Of a DNA stretch of 64,000 nt, positions 24,003-34,125 are shown in pieces. The notes beneath the pieces are model-generated. The model saw only the letters and a program-made list of their open reading frames with translations, was not told where the DNA came from and searched no databases. Location of the stretch: positions 6,448,001 through 6,512,000 of the forward strand of contig PYIU01000002.1 of NCBI GenBank assembly GCA_003415625.1, in the 5' to 3' direction. This DNA is from Aquanectria penicillioides. Lineage: Eukaryota > Ascomycota > Sordariomycetes > Hypocreales > Nectriaceae. The translations under genes and the position numbers were made by a program. Each line of letters begins with the position of its first letter. The stretch's first letter is position 1.

Positions 24003-24305
24003 ATAGATGAACGGGAATTGGGGAAAGGCTGACCTGCCATGTATGTGCATAACTGTTGGCGTGGTGTTGGCTGCTGTTCTATGTCATCTGGTGGTGCTTT
24101 GACAGCCTCAGGCAATCATCAGACAAGACGTTTTGAGGTCACCCCCAACAATAATTAAGCAGTCTGAAGATAGTCTCCCAGACCTTTACAATAGTTCCCT
24201 CGTGCATCTCAATCCCGCTCAGAATATATGCGAGCAATGCAACCGCTTACTAGAATCAACCTCGGGGGACATCGACAGAGGCGAGTCGCCGGAACCTTGC
24301 CGGCG
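24003..24305. other. intergenic
   Basis: A short open frame begins at 24133 with a cysteine pair (CEQCNRLLE), but it shows no recognised domain and runs into the pseudogene start. Not called as a gene. Confidence 0.3.
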
Positions 24306-24797
24306 ATGCACACAGTCAACGTCAAGCCTCTGCCTTGTCTGAGCCCCATTCGGGTAGTCTGCATTGCAGATACTCACAACCGACGCCCAATTCTCTCTTA
24401 TGGAGATCTTCCAATTCAAGCTGGAGACCTAACTGAAAATGGCGCTTTTGACGATGTACAGGCTGAAGTAAAGTGGCTCTCGGATCAACCACATAGGTAT
24501 AAGGGTTCTCATCGCGGGCAATCATGATTGGCTTTATGATGAAGCATTTCTGGCCAAGTATCCCCAGCGACGCGATTGCCGGACTAGAACGAAAGCTGAT
24601 CTCGATTGGGGATCCGTCGTCTACCTCCAAGATAGTTCCGTTCCGTTAGAATTCCCACTGGCTGAATTCGCCTGGGAGAGCGATCGCGCGACAGCTCGCG
24701 CCGAGGCTCCGACTCGAAGACTCACAATATATGGTAGCCCATGGACACCACGGTGTGGAATATCGGCTTTCCAATATTTACCCGATGCGAACAAGTC
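24306..24797 (+). pseudogene. metallophosphoesterase pseudogene, N-terminal half
   Basis: The translation from ATG 24306 gives a calcineurin-like phosphoesterase start: PIRVVCIADTHNRRP (metal-binding D-x-H), IQAGDLTENG (GD motif), then after a one-base frameshift near 24505 the metal-binding VLIAGNHDWLYD, followed by RRLTIYGSPWTPRCGISAFQYLPDANKSWP. The frame then ends at MH-stop, exactly where the family should continue with its TD-x-LITHGPP motif. That missing part lies 200-600 nt away on the opposite strand (25015-25425). So this is the front half of a gene disrupted by a frameshift and by inversion of its rear half. Confidence 0.7.
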
Positions 24798-25014
24798 TTG
24801 GCCTATCATGCATTGAGCTCGGACGCACTGAACAGTAAATAGCCAAACCAATCGCAATATGAGATGAAAAGGAGATAATGAAAAGGAATAGAAAATGAAA
24901 ACAGAAAATAGAAAATAGAAACGGAAAATGAAAGTGAAGCAGTTCTGGCAAGAGCGTTTACCAGTGAAGTCTGTTCCTAGGCAAGCGTTTCGTGGGACTC
25001 TGAACATCGGTTTG
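24798..25014. other. inverted spacer between pseudogene halves
   Basis: This 217 nt lies between the two oppositely oriented halves. If the rear half was flipped, it should be former downstream flank. It includes an A-rich tract of GAAAATAGAAAATAG-type repeats (about 24866-24930). No gene is present. Confidence 0.4.
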
Positions 25015-25425
25015 TCACAGTTCAATTACAATTGGTTCATTTCGCAGCTCATTCTTTGGTCCGCCAACAACCGCTGCATTGACAAAGCTCGTGGCCTTCT
25101 CTGTTTGCTGTCTTGATGGCTGAAACAGCCATTTTATTCTGGCCCATAGCACCAGAATGGCCATCCACGCCACGGCTTCCCATCCAGCCCACCCAGTCAT
25201 AATTTACTCACATGTTCTCTGTAGGCTATCCAGAACCACATCTTCCCGTCCACATGATACAGAATGTGTCCGAAGACAACAAGACGCGGGCGAAGTCTGG
25301 CTTTTTCTCCTGCTAAGTATGGGCACCCAGCCCTGTGGAAGTCTCGCGCGTCAAGATGATGCTTCTGGGGACGGTGAGTGATGATAATGTCGGGCCTGTG
25401 ATTAATAGAAGCGGATCGAGTCGAC
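25015..25425 (-). pseudogene. metallophosphoesterase pseudogene, inverted C-terminal half
   Basis: Read on the minus strand this is the rear half of the same family: PDIIITHRPQKHHLDARDF, then HRAGCPYLAGEKARLRPRL and VVFGHI (the G-H-x metal site). After a frameshift come GREDVVLDSLQRTCE, a TAA stop, IMTGWAGWEAVAWM, and the conserved end FVNAAVVGGPKNELRNEP. The order N-half on plus, C-half on minus is explained by one inversion with breakpoints near 24797 and 25425-25440. The frameshift and stop in this half, together with the frameshift in the other, show the gene is dead. Confidence 0.7.
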
Positions 25426-25429
25426 CCGT

Positions 25430-26337
25430 GAGCATCATCGAATGAGTGTGGTGCGGTAGAGTGACCAGCCACTGATCGACGAGCGGCGTTATGAGTCGGC
25501 GATCGGATCCGGGATCGCTGGAGAGTACCCGAAACAGCAATTTGACTGGATAGATCATCTACGTCATGACTTGATCTGCGACTTTCTTTGCATCTAGTTC
25601 GATCATCCCGAAAACAAAGCTGATGTCTCAGCTAGTGGCGGCTGTTATTCTTGCAGCCCTGTGATGTCTCAACCCCTTCGTTTGTCTGAGAGACTGGAAC
25701 CCAAACGAAAACTTCCAGGGAACTCCGCGTCTTTGCCATGTTTAGACACCCTAGCAATTGTTTGTCGCTCTATTCATGCCTTAATGTCTTAAGCATAGGG
25801 CTCCCTAGCTACAGCGCTAGGACAAGCCGAATCCGGGTCTAGAACCAAGGTCCAGATTTTGCGACGACGGATCTTCCCTCCTGTCAATAACCGAAGTGGC
25901 TGAGAGTTTGAACAAGAGTCCCTCTCCATCTTGACGAAAGCGTATTTAGTGACCAGGAGCTGAAGTTCGCGTGAGTGTAACTGCACTTCGGGCACCCAAA
26001 TGGTGTTATGGCAGCAGCCGGTGGCTTGAAGCTCTCAACGCTTGCTCGTTCAAGAACCCGGCTAGACGGCCACAATAGCTTCCGTTGCCGCTGAACCCAC
26101 GGACGAGTCACCGCAAGCCATTGAGAAACGAGCACAGCCCTTTATTAGGCTGACCCAAGACTCAGCCAAGCCTGCACCTGCGCTGTCATAAAACCGTCCA
26201 TCGCGACAAAGACGAAGTAGATTGCTCAACAAACAACCACGGACGTCACGGAAACAATCCCAGCAGCATACGCGTCCAGCACAGTAAGTTTAGTAAAGTT
26301 CTTTCAAAAGAATTTTGGGACAAACGGATTTCAACTA
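25430..26337. other. gene-free accessory DNA
   Basis: Only short overlapping frames are seen. A minus-strand run with a CPKCSYTH cysteine/histidine patch near 26000 is too short and isolated to call. A GTAAGT donor at 26287 followed by a TGCAG acceptor at 26343 could belong to a lost first exon of the fragment that follows. Confidence 0.35.
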
Positions 26338-26833
26338 ATGCAGTTTGCAAAGACCACAGCAACCTGCATGGCCTACTCAACTATCAGCAAAGTTAGCACA
26401 ATCTTGTATAACAAGCCCACGAATTGCGGCACCGATCCACAACCGACCTTTTTTGTCCAACTTCGAGACGTCAACCCCGCTAACGCCTCGGATCAGTACA
26501 ACAACACCTGCATTTGGTTGGAGTACAGCTATAATTTCCGTGGTGTTGAGGGCGACGCTGCTCCGGCGCTCTTCCCCAGCAGAGACTACACGGCTCTTTT
26601 ACCTGGAGGCCGGGACGGGCTTCATACGTACCGTCGTTGGAGGGTATTACCTGAACACGGAATTTTTCAACAACTTCCAGATTCTGTGCTGGAATACCAA
26701 GGACCGGATTGACGTGCATGGATACATGTACGTTTCCTGCACTATTGTGAAGAGCAGCTCGGAAAAGCAGCTCAACTGCCATGTGCGAAATTCAGCCTGG
26801 AACCTGAGGGTTTGGCAGACTGTCCCTATATAG
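26338..26833 (+). pseudogene. frameshifted secreted-like hypothetical fragment
   Basis: Two overlapping frames form one plausible protein. The first (26338-26590) begins with FAKTTATCMAYSTISKV and carries Cys plus an NNTC sequon. The second (to 26833) continues as TTRLFYLEAGTGF and ends with FFNNFQILCWNTKD and a C..C-containing tail. They join at about 26570-26580 across a CCCC run if one base is missing. The aromatic- and Asn-rich composition with spaced Cys suggests an extracellular domain, but there is no signal peptide; it may have been on an upstream exon ending at the GTAAG donor near 26287, where no ATG is found. Family not recognised. Confidence 0.35.
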
Positions 26834-27132
26834 GATGACCTTTTTGCCGATCCCCTCGTCGTGGGGACGAGGTTTGGTGCTGGTGGTATAGACGCCTATC
26901 ATAAAAACGTTGTTGTGGTCAATGCGTGCAGCTGAAGCAAACAACAACGCCCCCCCTACCGAGGCTCGTCATCGTCTGATTGACAGAGAAAATTTGGTTA
27001 ATTAGTAACTTCAAATTGAATATAGATTAGAAGGGATATGCTACATAATAAGGCATTTAGCGGCTTGGGGATACCTCTATGATCAGGACACAGTGGATAA
27101 GCCTACCGTGATGACTGAACGAACCTCTGCAT
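26834..27132. other. intergenic
   Basis: AT-rich DNA between two degenerate genes, with nothing recognised. Confidence 0.4.
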
Positions 27133-28314
27133 ATGCGTGGAATGATAAATTTGAAAACCAACTGTAAAGACTGCGGGATTGGACCTTTCTCAATCAATAC
27201 ACTTTTCTCTGATCATAGGCCCATTTTTTTCGCCTCTGAAACTCCGCAATGCTGGCTTTCTTGGCACCACTCCATTAACAAAATGCTGCCCAGCCCCCAA
27301 GATCAACATCATCCCCGTTCAGGGAAGACTTTGAAAGATTGGATTGTTCAGCGACAAGAGGATGAGATGAAAACAGTCATAGATGATGACTATGACTACG
27401 CAACCTTGGGCGATCTTGACACAGAGGTTCTTCATCAAGAGTTCTAGGAGTCACTATCCACTTTTTCGCAAACTATCCGTGGCATCTCGAACGAATAAGT
27501 AGACTTGGATGAGATATTTGCCGGCTCGCTCGCTTGCATGGTGTTTGGGTTTAATATTATCGAAAATGCCGGAGGCGGAATGGACATTACCGTGAAACTC
27601 TGTCGGGAGATGTTTCTTGGAAATACGACTTCTGGCTTTCCTTCAGAAGCTGCCGAATACAAGGCGATAAAGGAATTATTGATGGAGAAGAAGATTTCAC
27701 ATGATAATGAGGCTATTTGGCGGTGTTCGGCACGCCCGGGCCGCTAGCTACACAATCACTCAGGTTTGCATCGAAGGGAAAGAAGTTTCGGAAGAAATCA
27801 TGCTGGAGACTCATCGCATTCTGACCCACAGGATTAACACCGAAGTCGGGGTGTCTTGGTCTCACTACAACGGTATTTATCGCCAGTGTCCCGTTACGGC
27901 TGGGTTCCATCGATTTATTAATCACATCGCAATTCCTCGGGCAATGCGAAAGATGATGGAGTCGTATACAGCTGATGTCGGCAAGGCAGTGATGTGATAG
28001 ACCAAAGCATTGACCCAATCGCCATTGCTGCCAAGCTCTGTCATCGATTCGTTAATATCCACCCGTTTGTTGATGGTAATGGGCGAACCTGTCGGCTCTT
28101 ACTTAATGCTACTCTTCTAAAGTTCAGTGGTATTGTGGTCTGTCTTAGAGTCGAAGAGGGTGATCGTCAAGAGTATTTGGGAATCACTTCTAAAGAACCT
28201 TACCTCGAAGCGATGGAGGAGATAGATGACGAAGGTGATGAAATTTGACCAAAACACTACAAAGGCCTTGCCTCATTCACTCTGCGCCACGCTGCGGATG
28301 GTACTCGAAGATGA
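27133..28314 (+). pseudogene. Fic (Fido) domain protein pseudogene
   Basis: The catalytic motif HPFVDGNGRTCRLLLN (about 28060-28107) identifies a Fic domain, whose members transfer AMP or related groups to target hydroxyls. Upstream segments in the matching order (DEIFAGSLACMVFGFNIIE; EYKAIKELLMEKK; SYTITQVCIEGKEVSEEIM; GIYRQCPVTAGFHRF) are split over frames. There are in-frame TAG (27445) and TAA (27496) stops, a frameshift near 27720, a frame change near 27988-27998 where GTGAT occurs twice in tandem (a 5-nt duplication), and a last shift near 28250 after which a short C-terminal helix seems to continue to TGA 28312. With four to five lesions the gene is certainly inactive despite an intact active-site motif. 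Confidence 0.75.
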
Positions 28315-29620
28315 CCAACATGCTGGGCGGCAGCAACTGAAGAGAAAGTGGCATGATAACATGTAGGACAAAATGATTGGTGAGAAATTACAGAGCGAGA
28401 CTCGAGAGGGGAAGTTGGATTTCTGAGTGAGAGTCGTACGAGGCTCTGTGGCTTTGCTCAATGGCCAAGCAAGGCGGCCACCTACTAACAACCCACCCTA
28501 GGAATGGTCCGCATGGGGGGCCCTCGCAGTGTCATGGCGGTTCAACTCTATCGACATTCGACATACCTGTGGTTGAAATGATATTCTGAGTCAAAATCTT
28601 CAGGCAGGTCTTCCAGGCTGCGTGGTTTATGGCCCAGGTGCGACGTGACTAAAGCGGTGTAACCAGCCTCTATGCAGCGCGTTGGGGCCTGGAAACGTAT
28701 TGACTTTTGACTCCAGGGCGGGCGAGGAGCGAAAGTATCGGTCTTATAGACGCAGGCGGCAAACGCAATCAAGCCATTGATCCCAGGGTAACATGCATGG
28801 AAGGCACCCAAGGCGAAGGCTGCGACGTCGCTGAGACCTTGGGCATATGCGTATTCGGTTCTAGAAACACAGGGCGGTTTCGGTAGTTGGCAGCTGAGCC
28901 GAACCCTTGGGCGGGAACTAAGACAGCGAGGCAGCGCACAACAAGGCAGCAGATAAACAAGACGAGGAGGAGATGGGGGACGATCGACTCGGGTTTGGGA
29001 CGAGATGCAGCGCCACGAGGCCGAATATTGGCGGCAATACGATGAGGATGCCGCCCACAAAGTTGGCTGGGGTTCGGGTTGACGTCGCCACCGAGCCAAC
29101 ACCAAGCCGCCACAGATGTCGTGCGTCAAACAGGCCGCATGCCGACCCGGGGACACGCCGCCAGGCTGGAGTTGTCTCTTGGGTCACCGCGTGATGCCTA
29201 CATGGCTGATTCGGATTAATTGGCCCTGCGGCGTCGATGCCGTGGTGGGCTTTTTCGTGTCCCGCCAACGGCGTGCGTCCCGGCGGCTTCCCGACATCTC
29301 ATTCTCATGGGTTTTGGTCGAGGAGAGGAAAAACAACAAGCCCAATCTCCCAATCTCCCAATCTCCCCCGCCATGGCGCTTGTCTGAGCGTCCGTGTGCG
29401 TGCGCGTGTGTGTCAGAAATCCATGTCTCGAATCACAGCTGGTGGATGTGTGTGACGGCGGCGTACGGCGCACGGCGAGCGACCGCATGCTGCCAAAGCC
29501 AAAGACATTGACGCTCCACTGCACTGCGTGCTTCGGCTCCGCTGCGAGACAGGCTTTCTTTGGTGAGGCACCCGCACGCCGCCATCCGGCATCGCCTACA
29601 CCACCTACCGTACATTTCCA
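28315..29620. other. intergenic, no convincing gene
   Basis: GC rises again here. Long but unsupported frames occur on both strands (for instance about 200 residues on minus, 29156-28548) with low-complexity Arg/Ser/Pro/Cys composition and no motif, so none is called. Confidence 0.4.
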
Positions 29621-29691
29621 AGCTACCAAAGCTACAGGGCTACAAGGCTACAAAGCTACAAAGCCACAAAGCTACAAAGCTACAAAGCTGC
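29621..29691. repeat. tandem repeat of an 8-bp unit (AAAGCTAC)
   Basis: About nine imperfect copies of AAAGCTAC stand head to tail. Central copies are identical and edge copies diverge (AGGGCTAC, AAAGCCAC). It is a microsatellite in non-coding DNA. Confidence 0.8.
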
Positions 29692-30051
29692 TGTACAAAA
29701 CCGATGAGGCTCGGTTATCGTAGGCGTCGTGGGCATCACCCACCCCGGCTCGTTCTCTTGGTCGTTGCCGGCCCTATCGCTTGTGCTGCCTCGTCCGACA
29801 GTGGTGGGGCCTTGTCCTGCGAGGTCATTCTTACTCAGATGCAGCCATATCCATGAGAAGTGCACATTTGGTTCCGACACCCGTGGTCTTGGTCCTGGAT
29901 ACCTGTTGTGGGCTGGGCTGTCGTTGTGAGAGATTCAAGAAGGCGGCAGCACTTGCGAGCTGCAACCCAGTATAGTCGCTGCCACAGTCACATCCTCCCA
30001 TATCAGCCTACGCAACAACGACGACTATTATTACACACCATTGTCCGTCTA

Positions 30052-30097
30052 TCCATTCATCCATCCATCCATCCATCCACCCATCCATCCATCCACC
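30052..30097. repeat. (CCAT)n microsatellite in the leader of the regulator gene
   Basis: Roughly ten CCAT units, with one CCAC interruption, lie about 140-180 nt upstream of the predicted start codon at 30230. The repeat can be translated as IHPS repeats in one frame, but I regard it as 5' leader because the downstream ATG opens the conserved protein. Confidence 0.75.
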
Positions 30098-30229
30098 CCC
30101 GTCCACTCACCTTTCCTATGCAACTACCTCACCTGGCCTCTCTTGGAAAGGAGGTCCAGGCAAGCAACCGTGGCTGCCTACCGGCCCTCGGGGAGCATCA
30201 TCGAGCCCGGTATTAGCCTCGGTGAGGTG

Positions 30230-32779
30230 ATGCATCATGATGCGCCTCAGATACAGCCAGCACTTCCGTTCTCTCATACATCACAACCCTGGGACGCTTA
30301 TCCACAGCAGGAAACATTTTCACAGAACTCGGACATACAGAATGGTTATTTCGACAGTTCATCCCCAGCCAGCCGCGACATGGCTATTCTGCCGTCAACA
30401 AAGGATCCGGAGGCCACAGAAGAATTGATCAACTGGCAGCCCAGGAGCCGTCCGCCGACACAAGCGACCTCAACATCCTCCCATACCAAGGCAAAAAGGG
30501 TCCGCACCGGATGTTTGACATGCCGCGAGAGGCATCTCAAGTGCGACGAAGCGGTGCCGGACTGTCTGAATTGTCGAAAGCGTGGCCGCCAGTGTAAACG
30601 GGGGTAAGGCTGAACTTTCTCGACATCAACGTTCACGCCCCGCCTCGCCTTGCAACCTCGGAGGAATGGATCGGTATGACGCTGCTTCGGTATGATGTAC
30701 GTGAGAATATATTGACATCGGGACCGCTAGTTCAATTTCAAGACGAGTCTCGCGACATCGCATCTGAGTACGAAAATGGACTGGAACGGTATGCTCCTTA
30801 CGATTCAGACACGGAGACTAAAAAGAAACTTGCCATCGGTCGAAAGGAGAGAACCCAGCTGGCCAATTCCAACTCCAGGAGTCAAGTGATTAACACACTT
30901 TCCAGTCCAGTCCCTGCTATAAATGACACCTCAGTGGAGCACGCTCCTGAGGGGGGGCGTCAAGTTGATCTCGAATCAGCACCATTCAGTAATCATTGGG
31001 CAATCGAGCAGCGAAGAGCCAGCTTTAACACCGTCTGCTGTCACACAACGGCTCAGAGTGTTTCCAATATCGCCGCTCCATCTTCGTCCTGTCAATCCCC
31101 TGTCCCCTATTTGGTGCGCCCTCTGCAACAACCGGGACCTTACACGGAGAAGCTCTCCGCTCGACGGCGAAGTGACCCATCGTTACCGTTTGCAGCTCCT
31201 AGTCTTGCAGCACCTACGCCGATTAAAGATTCAAAATTTCTTATAAATATTTCTCAAGATGAATCTACCCAAATCGTTTCCCACGATATTTCGAACACCT
31301 GTTCCGAGCGCGAGTATCTCAGCAGTGGGGAGGAAATACGTTACATGCAAGTTTTTGTCGAAGAAGTCGGAGTCTGTCTCGATTCTTGCAACAAAGAAAA
31401 TCAATTTAGTCGACTTATACCCCAATTAGCCCTCAAATCATCAATGTTACTTAACGCCCTCCTTGCATGCGGAGCCAAACACCACTCTCTCGCAATCGAA
31501 GGCAAAAACGACCAGGCCCTGCTTTACCAGAACACGGCCACCTCGCAGCTCTTGCGCAGCCTGCAGAACCCGGACCGGAATATGGAAGAGTGCGCAACAA
31601 CTGCGGTAATACTGAACATCTATGAGCTCATGTCGGAAAAACCCGCTCATCGAATGCGGCATATTGGTGGAGCCCGCGCCCTGATCCTGGAATGCCAATG
31701 GAATGCCCAAAGTACCGGCACCGGAGCGGCTTGTTTTTGGCAGAATATTACTATGGAAATACTTATTTGCCTGTCGACAAACTGGCAGACGACGTGGAAC
31801 CCAGATGAATGGGGTCTAGATCTCGACTTTGCGGAGGAAAGAAAGAGCAAGAACAGTTTCGTGGAGGACGAGGTCTTTGTACACAGGATCCTTTACATCC
31901 TTGCAAAAGTCATCAACTTTCGCGCTACGATATTGCATCCCGAAGAAAGTCGGAATTCGGATGAGCAAGGCTGGCTCAGTGAAAGGTTGCGCCAATGGAG
32001 GGAATTGAGGAGGTTATGCGATCGGTGGGATGAGCATTGTCCAAGAAGCATGCAGCCTTACGGTTACTCAAAGTCTATCAGGGGGAGCTCATTTCCTTGC
32101 ATTTGGTAGATTTATTCCTTCTAATCAACGGGTGGGCGAATATCGTCTCTAACATTTGAAAACTAGGTTGATACAGAGCGCGGCAATTATCGGTCGCCTT
32201 TTCTATCACACAGCGCAATGCATTTTGGCAAAATACCACCCGATACACCAAGAAAGATACTCGGTGAGATCGAGAGAGCTGCACAGAGATCACGCCCATC
32301 AAATATGCGGTATCCTTGCCCACACCAAGGATCGCAGCATTGCACCTGTTGCAATTCGTTGCCTGGCAGTTGCTGCAGCTGGGTTAGACGAGCCCAAAGA
32401 ACAATCTGAGGTGTTGGAAATTTTGGAGAAGATCAGGGATATAAGCGGCTGGCATCTTAGTGCAGTAGAGCTGGAGCTGAAGAGGGCCTGGGGTCTGGAA
32501 CGGGGACGGCTCCCGATGCCAGCGCCCAAAGCGCAGTCCAACGCTCAACTGGGAGTGGATAATTACATCATGCCTCCGCCTTTGAGACCGTCTAGGGGTC
32601 AGACGGTTGAGAGTTTAGCTGGCGCGGCGACGACGGGAACAAGAGTCATGGCGCCGTCAGGTGTAGCAATGGCCTCCGTCAACCCGCTCAGCTTCGCAGA
32701 CTTCAGTTTGCCGAACCATCCTTACCAGAACTGGTACGAGCCGCCGAGTACGATGGGCTCAGCGTTGAAGCGCGAGTAA
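30230..32779 (+). CDS. Zn2Cys6 transcription factor (fungal_trans_2 type), one apparent missing base
   Basis: Parts 30230-30673, 30731-32105 and 32167-32779 would encode about 810 residues. The DNA-binding domain near residues 95-122 is [19 protein letters not shown] followed by [10 protein letters not shown], spacing CX2CX6CX6CX2CX6C. Right after it, the five-G run at 30599-30603 shifts the frame. The family's next block ([15 protein letters not shown]) is open one base out of phase, and a sixth G would restore it. Splicing 30673/30731 then joins EWI to [14 protein letters not shown], the usual linker of this class. The regulatory domain ([29 protein letters not shown]) continues through SSFPCIW to [16 protein letters not shown] across the last intron. 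Target genes are unknown. The alternative, a true GT-AG intron at the G run, gives no in-frame product. Confidence 0.75.
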
Positions 32780-33050
32780 ATATAATATTGAAAAATCTAG
32801 TCCTTAGGGGAAACAGGTCGGGTCGGAAGAAGCCTGCTGAAGGCGATTCCTTTGGGGAAAATGGCGTTTTGGCCGAGGCAGAGGGGTATGCATTCATCAA
32901 TATACTTAACTATGATGGCAGCGGTTTTTGGCCATCTTCAACAGGACGGCTGGTGGATTTCAAGACAATTTTGTTTGGATTGTTGTTGCTTTTCGTGCCT
33001 GATGGCTTGCAGGACGACCCGAGACCGGGCAGCCCCCAGTCTAGAACTCA
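32780..33050. other. convergent 3' region
   Basis: A short spacer between the regulator and the TPR gene, tail to tail. Nothing recognised. Confidence 0.45.
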
Positions 33051-34125
33051 TCAGGAACTACTACCACCTGGCTTGAAGTTCATGCTATACCCGCCCGTGT
33101 TTTCGTCCTTGACCATTTGGAAGTTTTCGGTACTCAGCCCGAACGGCTTCAAGATGCCGTTGCCCAAGTCCTTTAGCTTCCCCCACATCTCGCCCATCTC
33201 CTTCTCCTGAGCGGCCTTGGTACGAGGCGGTAGGTCGCGCAGCTGAGTGCGGACGATGCGCATATCGCCGGCGGACAGCCCGGGCGTGGCGGCTAAAGTT
33301 CGATAATCCTCCTCGGCACCGGCGAGATTCTGCCATCCGCCCTCTTCAGATCGAGCGCGGGCGCGGCGCATGAGCGACTTTGAGCGGATTCGCTGGATGT
33401 CGCCGAGGAGAGACTGGCGGGCTTCCTCAGCTGGCGTGGGAGGCGCAGGGGCAGATTGCGAGGCTCCGGCGCTCACAATCTCCTCTTCAACATCATCATC
33501 GTCTTCGGCCGGCTTGGATGTATCCTTTGCCCCTTCCTTGTCCTTCTCGGCGTTATTTTTGTCAGCTTCCGGGTTCAACCGGGGATCCTCTCGCTCCAAC
33601 TTTGCGAGGCCGTCGATGGCGTCACTGGCCGCTTTGATAGCCTCCTTCCATTGCTCAAGTTTGAGGTTAGTCGCGGCGATATTGCTCTGAATAACGGCGC
33701 GAGGGTAGAGCAGATACTTGGGACATGAGTTGATGGCATCGCCGTACTTGTCTAAGGCGTCTTGATATTGTTTTGAAGAGAAGAGGTTGTTAGCCTCAGC
33801 TTTGGCAGAGTTGGATTCTTGCACAAGTGCCTGTCAGACAGATTGTTAGATGAGTCTGAAGTCGTGAGATGAATTATTTCAGGTAAGTCTGAGACATGCT
33901 TATAGAGGGTTGGAAATGACGGCAACACTTGTTTTACCGCCTCTCAAAGAAATTATTTTGAAGCCAACTTACCGCCTCCTCGTCTGGGGAGAATCGTAGC
34001 TCCTCGCCATCTGCTTCATTTGCCCCAGACTCTGTCTTACTTTCGCTTTCGGTAGTCTTCGACTTTGTAGGATCGACGGGTTTGCTCTCGTCTGAGCTTG
34101 TGGCTACCTGCGACACCGGTCCCAT
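33051..34125 (-). CDS. TTC1-like tetratricopeptide repeat protein
   Basis: Exons 34125-33973 and 33830-33051 give 310 residues. After an acidic, Ser/Thr-rich N-terminus comes EELRFSPDEEA, spliced to ALVQESNSAKAEANNLFSSK, the start of the first TPR. Further helices read DALDKYGDAINSCPKYL and QSNIAATNLKLEQWKEAIK. An acidic Glu/Asp linker (about residues 145-180) interrupts the TPR array, then RSKSLMRRARARSEEGGWQ resumes it. The tail GKLKDLGNGILKPFGLSTENF is characteristic of TTC1 orthologues, which act as Hsp70/Hsp90-type co-chaperone adaptors (family knowledge). The start is the first ATG in this frame after an upstream stop. Confidence 0.8.

Noticed and set aside
28548..29156. 202-codon frame on minus
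   Set aside because: Arg/Ser/Cys/Pro-rich with no domain; overlapping frames of similar length in the same DNA suggest GC-driven chance.
29621..30097. CRISPR-like array
   Set aside because: The units are contiguous 4- and 8-bp microsatellites without spacers, in a eukaryotic context.
30041..30229. Extending the regulator's start upstream through the CCAT repeat
   Set aside because: It would add an IHPS repeat peptide translated from a microsatellite. The conserved protein starts acceptably at 30230.
30599..30730. A single long intron at the GTAAGG of the regulator's G run
   Set aside because: It would delete the conserved RLNFLDINV block and leaves no acceptor in the right phase; a missing base explains the data better.
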